This document shows, piece by piece, positions 55,155 to 64,000 of a DNA stretch of 64,000 nucleotides. Under the pieces are notes generated by a model. That model saw nothing but the letters and a program-made list of their open reading frames with translations. It was not told the origin of the DNA and did not search any database. The DNA lies in contig CAJNOJ010000009.1 in the NCBI GenBank assembly GCA_905250025.1, forward strand, positions 930,001 to 994,000, read 5' to 3'. Source of the DNA: Adineta ricciae. Lineage: Eukaryota > Rotifera > Eurotatoria > Adinetida > Adinetidae. Position numbers and translations under genes: made by a program. The first letter of the stretch is position 1. Every line of letters starts with the position of its first letter.

Positions 55155-57271
55155 TTAACACTTGAATGTTTTGTCACGTTGAACATTATAAACATAATAG
55201 AGTAAATGTTTGTTGTCCCATGCAAAGATTTTTCCTTCGTATGGATTATAGGTTAATTGTACTAAGAATTGAAATGGTACAGCGAATTGAATCTTCATTG
55301 TAGTAAATGCTAAATTCGAATAAATATCATAGACAGTATCAATATACGATTGTAGTTTATTATAATGCTGAACACCATAGAAAACTCCATAGGCGATAAA
55401 GCCTTGACTCAAACTTGAGGGATTATATGGTAACACCCACATTTTTTGTGTATCTAATGTATCGGGATTGATTTTAGCAGCAATGAAATTTCGTGTTTGT
55501 AGATCGCGATATAGCAGCCAAAGACCATTTTCATCGATCGAGAAATCATACCAGCTTGATTGTGGAGTATTGTAGAGTGGTTCACGGCTAGCTGAGATGT
55601 CAACATGTTGAGCTTCGGTTTCGGATACGAGATCAATTCGTACAATCGTACTCTTATGTTGAATATTATAAATGAAACTACCTTGATAAACAACATGATT
55701 AACACCTGAATAAGGATATGGAAGAGTTATGATGCGATTGGGTGTACCATTAATGAGATCAGCTTCACTATTGTATTCATATAATTGCGTGCCCGTGACA
55801 TGTCGTGTAACATAGACTTTTTGCGCTCCATTGGCAGTTTTTGGCATTGGATCCTTAAACCAAGCGCCAAACGTGAAATTGTCTTGTTTGAGAAGAACAG
55901 GTGTACCAATAAAGGAAAATACGCATCCTAAACGAGACCAGGAAAGAAGTTGCAAAAGAAGAACAGTGAACTGAGCTCTAACATACGTTGTGCACGGCTG
56001 AGGACAGCTGATTTGTTTTGAGAATAGAAGTAGAGTAAATGCCAGTCTATTTTAAATTATATGAAATAACTTACCGTCACGTCGAGAAGAATCTGCAATA
56101 AAAAAAGGGGAGAAGAATGTAGACGATACTGTCAAGTCATAAAGTAGGGATATACCTTGTTTTTGATCGACACTTGATACAATGCTGCTTGGTGGAAATG
56201 ACATAGCAGACGATATTGGCGGTTGAAATGGTACAGCTATTCGAGGGCATGTGCAAACACCCTAATTAGACGAAAATTCACATTAAAGCTAATGTATTTT
56301 ATGTAGGTTAAACTATAATACGTACAGGTGGACCCCGCGGACCTATTTCACCACGTGGACCTGGAAAGCCGGGCGGTCCCATCGGACCTGTAAGACCTTT
56401 AAACAATGAATCATATTCTCATTTTTACTTCCAAAATTCTTCAATGATCTACCTTGTTCACCTCGGATCGATTCGCCACGATCACCTTTTGGCCCTTGAA
56501 GACCTGTCGCTCCCGTATAACCAACAGGACCCTGTGGACCTTTAAAAGAAATACATCGTTGCACATCGGTTCACTGTCCTATTGTATACATACCAGGCGG
56601 TCCAGCAGGTCCAATCAGACCTGGCATACCTGGCAAACCTGGGTAACCACGTTCGCCACGATCACCTTTTGGACCGCGTAATTCTAAATGGCACAGAAAC
56701 AAATAGACAGATATAATTTTTTAATTGAAATGACTCATTATCATTTACCTTCATTTTCAGTCACTAATTTCTTGCAATGATCTACCGATTTAACGCAGAA
56801 AGTCGTCATTGCTAATGGCTATAATTTCATTTGAAAAAGGTTAAATTCCGATGAAAATGATGCATGTCGCTTTACCGGTACTTTGAAATGAATTGAACCA
56901 AAAAGTAGATCAGGATTTACTTGTTGAGGCTCTGAATTCGATTTCTCTTGTTTTGGTTTTTGTTGTGGTTGCTTGTTATTTGGTTTTGCTTTGACGCGTG
57001 CATATCTAGATTGACGACGTAGTGTTTCGTATCCATTAGTATTGGTCGAAATGGTTATTTGAGTGGATTCAAGCGCTTCTAAGCGTTCTTTCATTGAATT
57101 TAATTCCGTATACGTAGTTTCCAATTGTGTCTGTATATTTCGAGAAGAATGAACGAAATAGATTCCCCAGGCTATAGTAAGACTAGCAAGAAGGACGTAC
57201 AAAACTATGATATGAAGACGCGATGATGTATCATAGCGCGTCATTCGCATCGACTTGTCTTTACTAATCAT
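55155..57271 (-). CDS. Transmembrane collagen-olfactomedin protein (gliomedin/colmedin type)
   Basis: This type II cell-surface protein has an intracellular start (MISKDKSMRMTRYDTSSR), one membrane helix (IIVLYVLLASLTIAWGIYF) and a coiled coil (LETTYTELNSMKERLEALES). These are followed by a Lys/Gln-rich spacer, a short Cys-containing exon (TFCVKSVDHCKKLV), several collagen Gly-X-Y exons (GPKGDRGERGYPGLPGMPG, GPQGPVGYTGATGLQGPKG, PPGFPGPRGEIGPRG) and GVCTCPRI. The C-terminal olfactomedin domain lies on 55155-55927 (CVFSFIGTPVLLKQDN..FGAWFKDPM..YVTRH..VVYQGSFIY..QIAVPF-like..YNPYEGKIFAWDNKHLLYY). The first exon is 56876-57271. The architecture matches vertebrate gliomedin and nematode colmedins (UNC-122/COF-2 family), which act in cell-matrix and nerve contacts. 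Furin-type RRQSRYARVK near the stalk may be a cleavage region. Confidence 0.88.
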
Positions 57272-58221
57272 CTGATTCGGACAATCTGCGACAATAAATC
57301 TAGAATAGGACGTTTATCGAAGATTACTTGTGATAATTGCAACAATCTTGATAAGAGATTTGAAATGGTTTCGATACTAGGAGATAACTTAGGTCGAACT
57401 AACTACTTTGTCCTGTGTCTCCTGCATTCTTGGTTTTCTCTCTGTCTCTCTTAAAAACACGCACTTTTTTGACACATCAGATAAATCAATTTAATTAACA
57501 AATCAAGACTATGTCTTCTAGATTGATTTATTAACTAGCCGTCGTTTTTCGCAATTAGACCGTAAAATGAAGAAAACCGAACACAAGTATAGACTCCTCC
57601 AAGTATGAAACTGATAGATATACACACACTCTCTCTCCCTCTCTCAATGTGCATTAATATGGTACATAACTCATTTGTATACATATATATATATAGTCTA
57701 TATCATGCAACACTATCAAAAAAGAAGTCAAGAGCAAAAGATGTGGATATTTTCCGTTCTTACCCACATACTTCTCCTTCTTCGTCTTTCTTTTCTTAAA
57801 CCGCCAGCAAACATCTCCAGTAAGTGCCTCTTCATCTGTCTATTTATGTACGTGTACGATTTTGTTTGACTACAAAAAAAAGGAAGAAAATCGAGTAAGA
57901 TGCAAGCGAAACTCAATCAAGTATATACCACGAAAAACAAAGAAGAAGAGAAAGAAAGAAAAAAGGCGAGAAGATAATGAACGAAAGAAATAAATAGTCC
58001 CTGTAGTGAATGATGCAAAAGAAAATAATTATCATCAATAAACATAACATTAACAAAAGGGAGATAAACAATAAGGAGAAAAAGAAGAAGAAAGCGAAGG
58101 ATGATTGAAATATATGTAATGAAATGATTTGATATTATTCTTGGTGTTTTGCACCTGTAAACTTGCGAAACAAATTATATTTATTTGCTTTCGAAAACCG
58201 TGCGTATACGATCAATTAATT

Positions 58222-58244
58222 CACTGATCAAACCGCGATCAGTG
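58222..58244. repeat. Short perfect inverted repeat (hairpin)
   Basis: CACTGATC and GATCAGTG are perfect reverse complements separated by seven bases (AAACCGC). The hairpin is near the middle of a long gene-free interval and is not followed by a T-run. It could be a chance palindrome, a binding site for a dimeric factor or part of a small structured RNA. Confidence 0.3.
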
Positions 58245-59820
58245 TGATTTCACGGTAACTTTCAAGGTGTGATGCAGCAGTTTCTCTTCCGTTCGTCTCT
58301 TTCCACGCCTGGCGGAATGATAAATAAGCAAGATCTCTCATTACAATGTTGATTTTTTGCCATCTCAATCCTATTTTGTTACCGATGAGCACAAATCAAT
58401 GTCGAAATCCGAACCTCGTTTCTTTTTTTCTTCTTGTTGTCATAATACATCTATGAAATAAATGTATGCATACGCATAAATGGACGCATGTCTGCACTCT
58501 TCTCGATGACAATTAGCGTATATGTAATGTTAAGACGGATGACAACGAAGCGTGTCACATCATCACTATCGATAGCAGCGGTTGGTGAGAAAAAGAGGCC
58601 TATAAAGATCTTAATCTATCTCTCATTTATCAGCATCATATGACAAATGTTCGAAGAAAAATACCGTCAAGATAAGCTGAAAACAGGCGAAGTCCATCAA
58701 TTTGGACAACAAGTTTAGGTATATCTCGAGATATTCATCATCGATATTTTTCGTTTGATATGCTGCTGTCGTTAAAACACATCCATATAGAGACAAAGTG
58801 ATAACAAAGCTAATCTAGATAACCCTCTACGTGCTGCTTGTTATGTTGGTATGGTAAGCAATCAGAATTTGTCAACGGCTAGATTAGAAATGTCACACTC
58901 TGTAGACAGAAAGCAGCAAGCAACCGTGTGAGAGAGAGACTTACGAACTGGAGAAGTTATTCGAGTTGTCTTTCTTTCTGCGCGGAAGAAAAGGCAAATT
59001 CTACAAAATACAAAATAGAAACTTACTATCATTGGTCTTTGTTAACAAAGATTATCCTTCGAAACAATTAGTTCATTGACATTGAACAAGTGTGATGATA
59101 TCATTAAAACAAATCAACAGGTGTCTTCGAGGTTATTCCTTTACACTCCTCATTAGATTACAAGATTATCAAGCATCTGTTATACATAGCGATGAATGAA
59201 GCAAGAAAATATATCAAAACCGGATGTCTGTCTATAAATTTTCATCTAAACAAGTCGTATTAACATTCTTTGATTAAATTGCACAGGTGAATGGAAGACG
59301 GGAAGGAAAAAAACCTTTTTTTTTCGTGATCGATGATGATGATTGTACTTGACTATTGAGAAAGCATATGTGTATTTATATATAGAGACATATCCACATA
59401 CAGTTATATCGAGAGCAAAACGGATCAGATGTGTTTATGTAAAAGCAGTTTCGAAGGCAAAAAGGAGAGTAATGATTTTTTTTAAGGAAAGAATGGTATG
59501 ATAAGAGATGGCGAAACTGTATAAAAGCTAAATATGTACTTACTACAAAAACAATGCGTTAGAATATGAAAAATGGGTGATATAGAGAATAGATTACTTT
59601 TATTATATCATGTCAGAATATCTACTTGATGTATCTTACTCGAGCATAAAATCGATGTTTTCATTCGATATTGTATACATGCATAGAGTACAAAGAAACT
59701 CGTATTGATTTCTCTGCGGATAAACTTCCACAAATATTGTGTAGATCCAAGCAATATTGTTACTTTATACTGCTTGTCGAAGAGAAAAAAAATTCAATAT
59801 TTATTATTATTATTTAATAG

Positions 59821-59962
59821 AAAAAAAACTTCTGAAGAATACAAAAAGTGGCTTAAGAAGAATTACAAATGTCGTATCGGATGCCAATTGAGAGGATTAG
59901 AAGAAGGACAAATGTATACTATTTGTAAAGTAACTCGTTTCACGATCAAACAAAACTCATAA
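59821..59962 (+). CDS. Possible terminal exon of an unknown small gene
   Basis: After a TTTAATAG acceptor-like site a frame reads KKTSEEYKKWLKKNYKCRIG, then CQLRGLEEGQMYTICKVTRF, and ends IKQNS and a stop. Codon use looks coding-like and two or three Cys are present. No convincing upstream exon or start was found on the plus strand, and no family was recognised. It may be a real exon of a short secreted or adaptor protein, or chance. Confidence 0.25.
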
Positions 59963-60146
59963 TCCATTCAATACAGACAGAAAACGATTCTCATCAACGA
60001 ACCGTATAGAATCATCAATATCAGATCCTCTTGATTGCTTTTGCATGTGTGTATTCACAAAAAATCACATTTACAATAGAAACCACTTGAAGACATTGCT
60101 AATAACATACTTGTCTTGTTAATAACTTCTACATAACAAACAAAAC

Positions 60147-61082
60147 TCAGCCGATCGTTTCCACACAAAGTCGATCGTTTGATGAGTATGTTTTTGTGAT
60201 GACTACTACCTGTGGTTTCGACTTCACAATCGGTTTTTTCATTTCAGGTCGTACCACCGTGCCTTCTACATCTAGTAATTGATTTGCATTTGTCAAATTC
60301 GATTTTGGTTTTTCGATTATATTGTTAATCGTTGCATGTCCACGCTCTATCCATGCCATACCAACTTTTCTCAATTGTTCATTCGCTTTCAGCCAGACGA
60401 TTGTATAAAGTATTGCGTCAATGACATAAATAATATCTCCGCCAATTTGTACAGGACGAATAATAATAAAAATCATGTCAGTTAGTTTATTTAAGTATTG
60501 TGTCGTGTGACTCGCTAGAAAAGAGATGATTGGTTGAATAACATGTGCGCACAGATAAGTCAGATTGCCGAGAAAGTTGAGTAGATGAGCAAAGAATTCC
60601 ACGGAACATTTCGATGACTTTTTGGTAATGCGGGGTGCGAAAAATGAAAGAATGGATTCACCTAGGAATGCTAACATACCAGCGATATTGAATACAAACA
60701 CTGATATATCAGTTACATTTGTGAAGTTATTGGTCGAAACTGTCTTGTTTTTGAACACGGTTGCTCCGACTAGATATAAAACACTTCCGACAATATTAAG
60801 TATGCAAGCAAATAATTCCCGGCATTTTTTTGTTGCACGCTGTTCGAACCAGTCTGCTGTGTAGAGTAACGCGTCAAGCACAAAAAGAATGGCTAGAAGA
60901 ACTAAAATAATGTACGTAGCGGATGATTCAACAGTTGTCCGATCGATGAGATTGACAATATTAACAGCAAGATAGCCTAATGAGCCGATTGCATACAGGA
61001 TATTTGCTGCTGAACACCACCATAATTTCATAGGAACTTTTGTTGAACACGGGACAGAAATATATGACACTATGGCTGTGAA
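60147..61082 (-). CDS. Multi-pass membrane protein of unknown function, internal repeats
   Basis: I do not recognise this gene. A long open frame of about 307 residues ends LCVETIG at 60147. It contains about seven hydrophobic segments (ANILYAIGSLGYLAVNIVNL, YIILVLLAILFVLDALLYTA, CILNIVGSVLYLVGATVF, VFVFNIAGMLAFLGESILSF, FLGNLTYLCAHVI and GDIIYVIDAILYTIVWL). Several share a pattern, (N/D)xxGxxxYLxxxxI.. or DALLYTxxW, so the protein looks built from duplicated hairpins. A cytoplasmic Pro/Lys-rich tail follows. The frame is open upstream to an acceptor (TTTCACAG), so the true start may lie in a further exon. The first internal ATG is at 61031. No signal peptide is evident. Confidence 0.7.
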   Translation of the reverse strand, partial: FTAIVSYISVPCSTKVPMKLWWCSAANILYAIGSLGYLAVNIVNLIDRTTVESSATYIILVLLAILFVLDALLYTADWFEQRATKKCRELFACILNIVGSVLYLVGATVFKNKTVSTNNFTNVTDISVFVFNIAGMLAFLGESILSFFAPRITKKSSKCSVEFFAHLLNFLGNLTYLCAHVIQPIISFLASHTTQYLNKLTDMIFIIIRPVQIGGDIIYVIDAILYTIVWLKANEQLRKVGMAWIERGHATINNIIEKPKSNLTNANQLLDVEGTVVRPEMKKPIVKSKPQVVVITKTYSSNDRLCVETIG

Positions 61083-61500
61083 AAGAGTTTTGTTTTTTTT
61101 TAAGAAAAGGAAATAAGCGAACTTGCCGACGCGCAGAATGAGTAGATACGTTTAAAGAAAAGTATGGCGTCGGATACGTCGAGAGAAAAAAAGAAGAAAT
61201 ATCTAAATTGAAAGTTCAACATTTCTGTTACGTAGCGGTTAAAGTAAAAGAATGTGAATTGCTTTCGAAATTTACTTTATGCAATGCATATATGTTAATT
61301 TAGTAAACAAAACAATACAGTCAGAGGTTTTTTTTCTCATTATAGTTGTCAAAATCTTCAATAAATACAAAATATGAGCGATGAAAAGGTGCGGCTGTCG
61401 TTGGCAGAAAAGTGTCAGCAAGTTTATAAAGTTGTATATTTTACTAAGTAATGCAAAAATTCATTTACAGCATATGAAAATGATGCGTGTCGAAATATTT

Positions 61501-62987
61501 TCACGCGACTTTTTCAGATTTGTTGTTAGTATGGATATTCATCGTCGATAGAGGCTGTGTTTCGGTAAGATTTGACGTTGATGGACGTTTATCTGCTAGA
61601 CCGACAACACGTTTAACCATTGCTTGTAAGGACCATCGTTGCTCGTCGAACATAAAGAGTGCTTTCGATTTCTTGGCAGAACTGACGACGGTCGAGGCAG
61701 TTTTCGGTCGAACTAGCGGTTGAGAAATTGTTGGTCGATGAAAATCTTTTGTATCATCGTTGGTTGATATGGAAACAAGTCGAGTTCTCGTTGGTAACGG
61801 TGTCGGATTTCCATCAGTTGCACTGGATATTGGAAGAGTAAAGGAATTCGTTGAGATGAACGAGGCTTCGTCAATGAGATTATTACTAAAATGAGTACGT
61901 GATTGATTATTCTGTTGTTCGATGTTTTCTTCCGTTTTCGTATCTTTCGATTCACTCGGTTGAGTTGGTGTTGTTGAGGTTGGACGATCTATATCAGTAT
62001 TATCTGCATTTTCAGATCGCTCCTTCTGTTCTCGCTGCACTGCTTGAATGTACAAAGTTTTGAGAAAATGTAATTGATAATTCTGTTTTGCCCATTCAGC
62101 GTGCGATAAATTTCCTTGTTTATATGTATGTAGTAAATCGCTTAGTCGATGACTATAGTAATCCGACGAGTAAATATTTCGAGATAACCGTTCTTGCAAA
62201 CGTTTCTTTTCAAGCATCTCTCGAAAAGTTTGCTCATGTTGTGGCAACGTGTCTTTTGTATAGACATCGGTTGATAGCCAGTTCCGTGAAGAGTAGTATT
62301 GAACTTCGAAACCATGACGGGTATTTACATAACGAATGGTGCGATCAGGAACAGGCTTAGGGATATTGGCAGTTTCGGCAATTAATTCAGCTTGAATAGC
62401 TTCAAGAGGTAAATCAGCAGGATTTGGGCGAGCACGTTGACGTGCACGAACAGCTAAAGCACGAGATCGTGTCGTAGATGCACGAGAACGAGCGGTAGGC
62501 ACACGAGAATGAGAGCCGGGAGTAACACTTCGTGGTGGTTTCGAATTAGGTAGTAAAGCTGTCCGAAGATGTATTGGTAGTAAGGATTGAATTTTTGGGG
62601 CCGATTTTGACCGTGCTCGATTGACGTTCGAATCCGATGGATGTGACAGAGGCTAGTAAAGGAAATGAAATCTCTTCATATCTCACCAAACAACTGATTT
62701 TAGTTAGTTGTCGTTCTCTATCAGAATGATATTCTCATTAGATCTATACCGTTGTTGTGATTTCCTCTGCATCAATCGGTTGAGACGATGGATATTCGCT
62801 TGTTTCTCTTTCCCTATTTAATTGTGGTTCTTGTTGACCAGTATTCGTTGAATTATATTTACGAACATTTGCTGCACGTGACAATGTTAGTCGATCGTAT
62901 ACCGGATTAGCTAGAGAATGAAAGAAAAGATTTTATGTTCTTAACAAATATTGAACAATCAATCAAATTACCAATAAGTCGCATCAT
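61501..62987 (-). CDS. Basic, disordered protein of unknown function, three exons
   Basis: I do not recognise this gene. Exons 62972-62987 (16 nt, MMRLI), 62750-62910 and 61501-62652 join in phase to 442 residues. The middle section is Ser/Arg/Ala-rich (ARSRASTTRSRALAVRARQR). A more ordered core follows: IRYVNTRHGFEVQYYSSRNW, LPQHEQTFREMLEKKRLQER, LLHTYKQGNLSHAEWAKQNY. The C-terminal third is Ser/Thr/Asn-rich and low complexity, ending NNKSEKVA. There is no membrane segment or signal. The helical core with aromatic residues could be a protein-binding region of a cytoskeletal or ciliary protein, but that is inference. The tiny first exon depends on the start ATG at 62985-62987. Confidence 0.75.
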
Positions 62988-63649
62988 CTTCGATGAGTTA
63001 TCCAAAATCGGATGCGGAATCGCTTCATCAAAACGACTAATGAAAATCATCAACAATCGATTAACAAACAACACAATGAAAATTTAGGAAACCTGTTCGG
63101 TAGTACGACGCTCATAATGTTGATCGTTCGTGTAGACGGCGATAAATATGTACGAGTAGTGTTTCAATCGTTGAATGTAATGAAAACAAAAAAAGAAAAA
63201 AAAACGATTGTTTAAAATGTTGACAATGTCTCGTACACCACTTACAAATAGTGTCACATACACCCATGCACGTGCGTATGTGTATTTGCACGTAGTTAAG
63301 AGAAACAAATTACAGATTTTGTTTGCTGATCTTTCTGCGATTTTTCTTTCTATCTCATGAAAAATAAATCATTGCTAATAAGAGAACAAACAGAGCTGAT
63401 GTTCTATCTGCGCAGTATTTGCGAGCTGCTTCGTTCTTTTCTTCTTCAAGTGAGATAAGTTGAACAGTTCGTTGTCTTGTCTTTATAGTATATGAAAACA
63501 AAAACAAAAAGTGAGGAAATTTGTTGGGTCAGTTTTTCGCGCAAAGAGACAGAGAAGCACACAGACACGCAAACAATCGAAGAATATATGTATAGATGAG
63601 GTACAATATGTATAAATATAGAAAACAAAAAACAAACAAAACGACAGAT
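62988..63649. other. Intergenic region, right end
   Basis: About 660 bp without a supported gene. It includes A-rich stretches near 63182-63203, and the 3' UTR of the partial gene at the right edge is expected on the minus strand. Short ORFs on both strands lack motifs. Confidence 0.45.
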
Positions 63650-64000
63650 TCAAACAACAACTTCATAAACAAGCTTCTTTCCATGATGAGGTTTCGTTGG
63701 TGTGGAAAATCCGCTTTCTTCTTCCGATGATATTCGCAACGTTGAATGATTTTCGCCCACTGTGTATGGTGGAATATCAGTCACTCCGTTGTATTTTCCC
63801 AGAAACAAATGATGAATATCAGGTAGAAGAACTTTTTTAGACGATAGTCTTCCATTGACGAGATGTTCTCCATCTGAACGATCGTAGAACCCATTCGCTA
63901 TATGTCCGTCGATGTCGGATGAAGATAATACTTGTGAACAAGCCGAGTCGGAATTGTCAGAAGTTGTTGATGGCATACCGGAATCAAAACACATTGAATT
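63650..64000 (-). CDS. 3' end of a gene cut by the window edge, unidentified
   Basis: This is the C-terminal part only, open to the right edge, ending LVYEVVV with the stop at 63650. Readable protein: a Ser/Asp-rich acidic start (TTSDNSDSACSQVLSSSDID), DRSDGEHLVNGRLSSKKVLL, PDIHHLFLGKYNGVTDIPPY and SEEESGFSTPTKPHHGKK. Its composition resembles a cytoplasmic, phosphorylation-rich tail. The final EVVV could be a PDZ-binding C-terminus, which would fit a membrane receptor or channel. No family can be named from this fragment, and whether the ATG at 63992-63994 is the true start is unknown. Confidence 0.5.
   Translation of the reverse strand, partial: NSMCFDSGMPSTTSDNSDSACSQVLSSSDIDGHIANGFYDRSDGEHLVNGRLSSKKVLLPDIHHLFLGKYNGVTDIPPYTVGENHSTLRISSEEESGFSTPTKPHHGKKLVYEVVV

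Larger units (their letters stand above)
57272..60146. other. Gene-poor region of about 2.9 kb
   Basis: This is the longest stretch without a supported gene. It holds the gliomedin-like promoter on the right-hand side of that gene, an (AT)n stretch near 57686, purine-rich runs at 57935-58110, and a perfect 8 bp hairpin at 58222-58244. It also has a TATAAAG-like box near 58600 and one possible exon at 59821-59962. No repeats of known type were recognised. Confidence 0.45.

Overview
This window is nuclear DNA of an invertebrate animal. The genes are densely packed on both strands and split by many very short GT..AG introns (about 50-70 bp). The base composition is AT-rich and nearly every gene is an animal orthologue (Mediator MED23, AP-1 JUN, DOHH, PABPC, TRAPPC9, Diaphanous formin, GPCPD1, LACTB, ATOH8/Net, a gliomedin/colmedin-type protein). 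The compact style, plus a very recent gene-conversion tract between tandem paralogues, would fit a bdelloid rotifer. That assignment is inference and no marker in the window proves it. I saw no prokaryotic operons, CRISPR arrays, transposons, rRNA or tRNA.

Layout. 1-6.4 kb: MED23 (-). 6.6-8.7 kb: a JUN gene (-) with three consensus AP-1 sites upstream. 9.0-10.5 kb: a Golgi nucleotide-sugar transporter of SLC35A type (-). 10.7-11.9 kb: deoxyhypusine hydroxylase (-), which shares a roughly 540 bp divergent intergenic region with cytoplasmic poly(A)-binding protein (+, 12.4-14.7 kb). 15.5-21.5 kb: two tandem GH20 hexosaminidase genes (+) sharing an almost identical 758 bp block that spans exons and introns. 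21.8-23.3 kb: a basic orphan protein. 23.6-25.3 kb: a type II membrane protein with EB-type cysteine repeats and a C-terminal chitin-binding (peritrophin-A) module. 25.6-28.0 kb: the U3 snoRNP protein MPP10. 28.4-32.8 kb: TRAPPC9. 34.0-34.7 kb: a small orphan gene. 34.8-40.8 kb: a Diaphanous formin with GBD/FH3, FH1, FH2 and DAD regions. 42.7-45.4 kb: GPCPD1, followed by a small membrane ORF.

The right part is mostly on the minus strand: a Ly6-like secreted/GPI protein (47.2-48.0 kb), LACTB (49.5-50.9 kb), a coiled-coil orphan (51.0-51.5 kb), an ATOH8/Net bHLH factor (51.9-52.4 kb), a Pro-Val-Cys repeat protein (53.1-54.1 kb), a collagen-olfactomedin transmembrane protein (55.2-57.3 kb), a multi-pass membrane orphan (60.1-61.1 kb), a basic/disordered orphan (61.5-63.0 kb), and the 3' end of one more gene that runs off the window.

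The genes are mostly independent housekeeping, signalling or extracellular functions, as expected in a eukaryotic chromosome. The main regulatory links visible are possible JUN autoregulation through AP-1 sites, a PABP A-rich leader of the autoregulatory type, and the DOHH/PABP divergent pair, in which both products act in translation. Exon limits quoted to the base were derived by reading GT/AG sites and checking that phases add up. Where only a span is given, the inner exon structure is approximate.
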